Made by a program: the position numbers and the translations under genes. A DNA stretch of 64,000 nt from Oasisia sp. SBJ-2009 (Eukaryota > Annelida > Polychaeta > Sabellida > Siboglinidae), in NCBI GenBank assembly GCA_964017155.1, contig OZ024855.1:4856690-4920689 (forward strand), written 5' to 3'. Each line of letters opens with the position of its first letter. The stretch's first letter is position 1. Below the pieces are notes generated by a model, which was given only the letters and a program-made list of their open reading frames with translations, ran no database searches and was not told the origin of the DNA. Shown in pieces: positions 63,926 through 64,000 of the stretch.

Positions 63926-64000
63926 GTACGAGACATATATTGTTTTATACAATTCATATTCTCTACACAAAAGGAATTTCTATGCATGTGTTCTGATATA

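Larger units (their letters stand above)
19751..64000 (+). repeat. Region B: tandem array of a 746-748-base two-exon unit, about 59.5 copies
   Basis: From about 19751 to the window end a unit of exon a, a 215-base intron, exon b and a 282-284-base intron repeats 59 times, followed by one more exon a. Intron and exon variants sort units into classes. Class P has TTATATACC and CACGTACC in the a-b intron. Class Q has GTTACATCAC and a TAATTTG acceptor tract. Class R has ATATCACTAG plus Ser at b residue 7; R' has the same b exon but a P-like intron. Class S has ATATCTCTATCG plus CCCACGTATC. Class T is P-like with AATCTATATACC. Donors are GTACGAGAC after a and GTACTTT after b. Acceptors are TTTTTTAG or TTTTGTAG before a and TTGTTGTAG before b. 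CTAAT about 20 bases upstream of exon b is a plausible branch site. Confidence 0.95.

Noticed and set aside
1..64000. CRISPR array, satellite DNA or transposon array
   Set aside because: The period is 746-1925 bases with splice-bounded open exons. There are no short direct repeats with unique spacers, no terminal inverted repeats or target duplications, and no transposase or reverse transcriptase motif.
1..64000. Pure assembly artefact
   Set aside because: Unit-specific variants, ordered multi-unit blocks, the chimeric intron and the B36 deletion argue for real structure. Exact copy number could still be wrong in such an array and needs long reads.

Overview
This is a eukaryotic, very probably animal, genomic window that lies entirely inside one giant gene. 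There is no bacterial-style gene layout. About 170 short exons on the + strand, each 120, 123 or 126 bases, are separated by AT-rich GT-AG introns of about 150-380 bases. Every exon is symmetric phase 1-1, has no in-frame stop, and encodes about 40 residues that are more than half Thr+Ser, with regular Glu and some Pro, Val, Ala and Gly. Nearly all end in Ser-Glu at the donor. Together they encode about 7,000 residues of a mucin-like PTS (Pro/Thr/Ser) region. Neither the 5' end (start codon, signal peptide) nor the 3' end (anchor or stop) is in the window. The CpG-rich exons (ACG, TCG, GCG, CGA) and short introns would suit an invertebrate such as an insect, but the species cannot be named from this sequence.

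Layout. Region A (1-19747) is a tandem array of a 1925-base unit holding five exons (called E1-E5 here). It contains the tail of one unit, ten further units (two of which lack E2), and a last unit cut short after E2. Region B (19751-64000) is a tandem array of a 746-748-base unit holding two exons (called a, 126 bases, and b, 123 bases): 59 complete units plus exon a of a sixtieth. The arrays meet inside a chimeric intron at about 19748, so the reading frame passes straight from A to B. Exon E3 of A and exon a of B are clearly related, and all exon types look like descendants of one ancestral 41-42-codon exon.

Higher-order structure is visible. Region A contains alternating unit subtypes that form 3850-base and 3580-base dimers. 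Region B shows repeated multi-unit blocks, for example units 48-50 copied as 51-53 and units 26-28 copied as 32-34, each marked by shared private variants. This points to repeated unequal crossing-over and gene conversion within the gene. One exon (unit 36, exon a) has lost its splice acceptor in a 65-base deletion, but because all exons share one phase its loss would not shift the frame.

The product is best read as a large, heavily O-glycosylated secreted or surface mucin. That role is inferred from composition and exon architecture only; no globular domain is visible. No RNA gene, transposon with terminal repeats, CRISPR array or second gene was found. The intronic and antisense ORFs that recur with the array period are judged to be by-products of repeat homogenisation.
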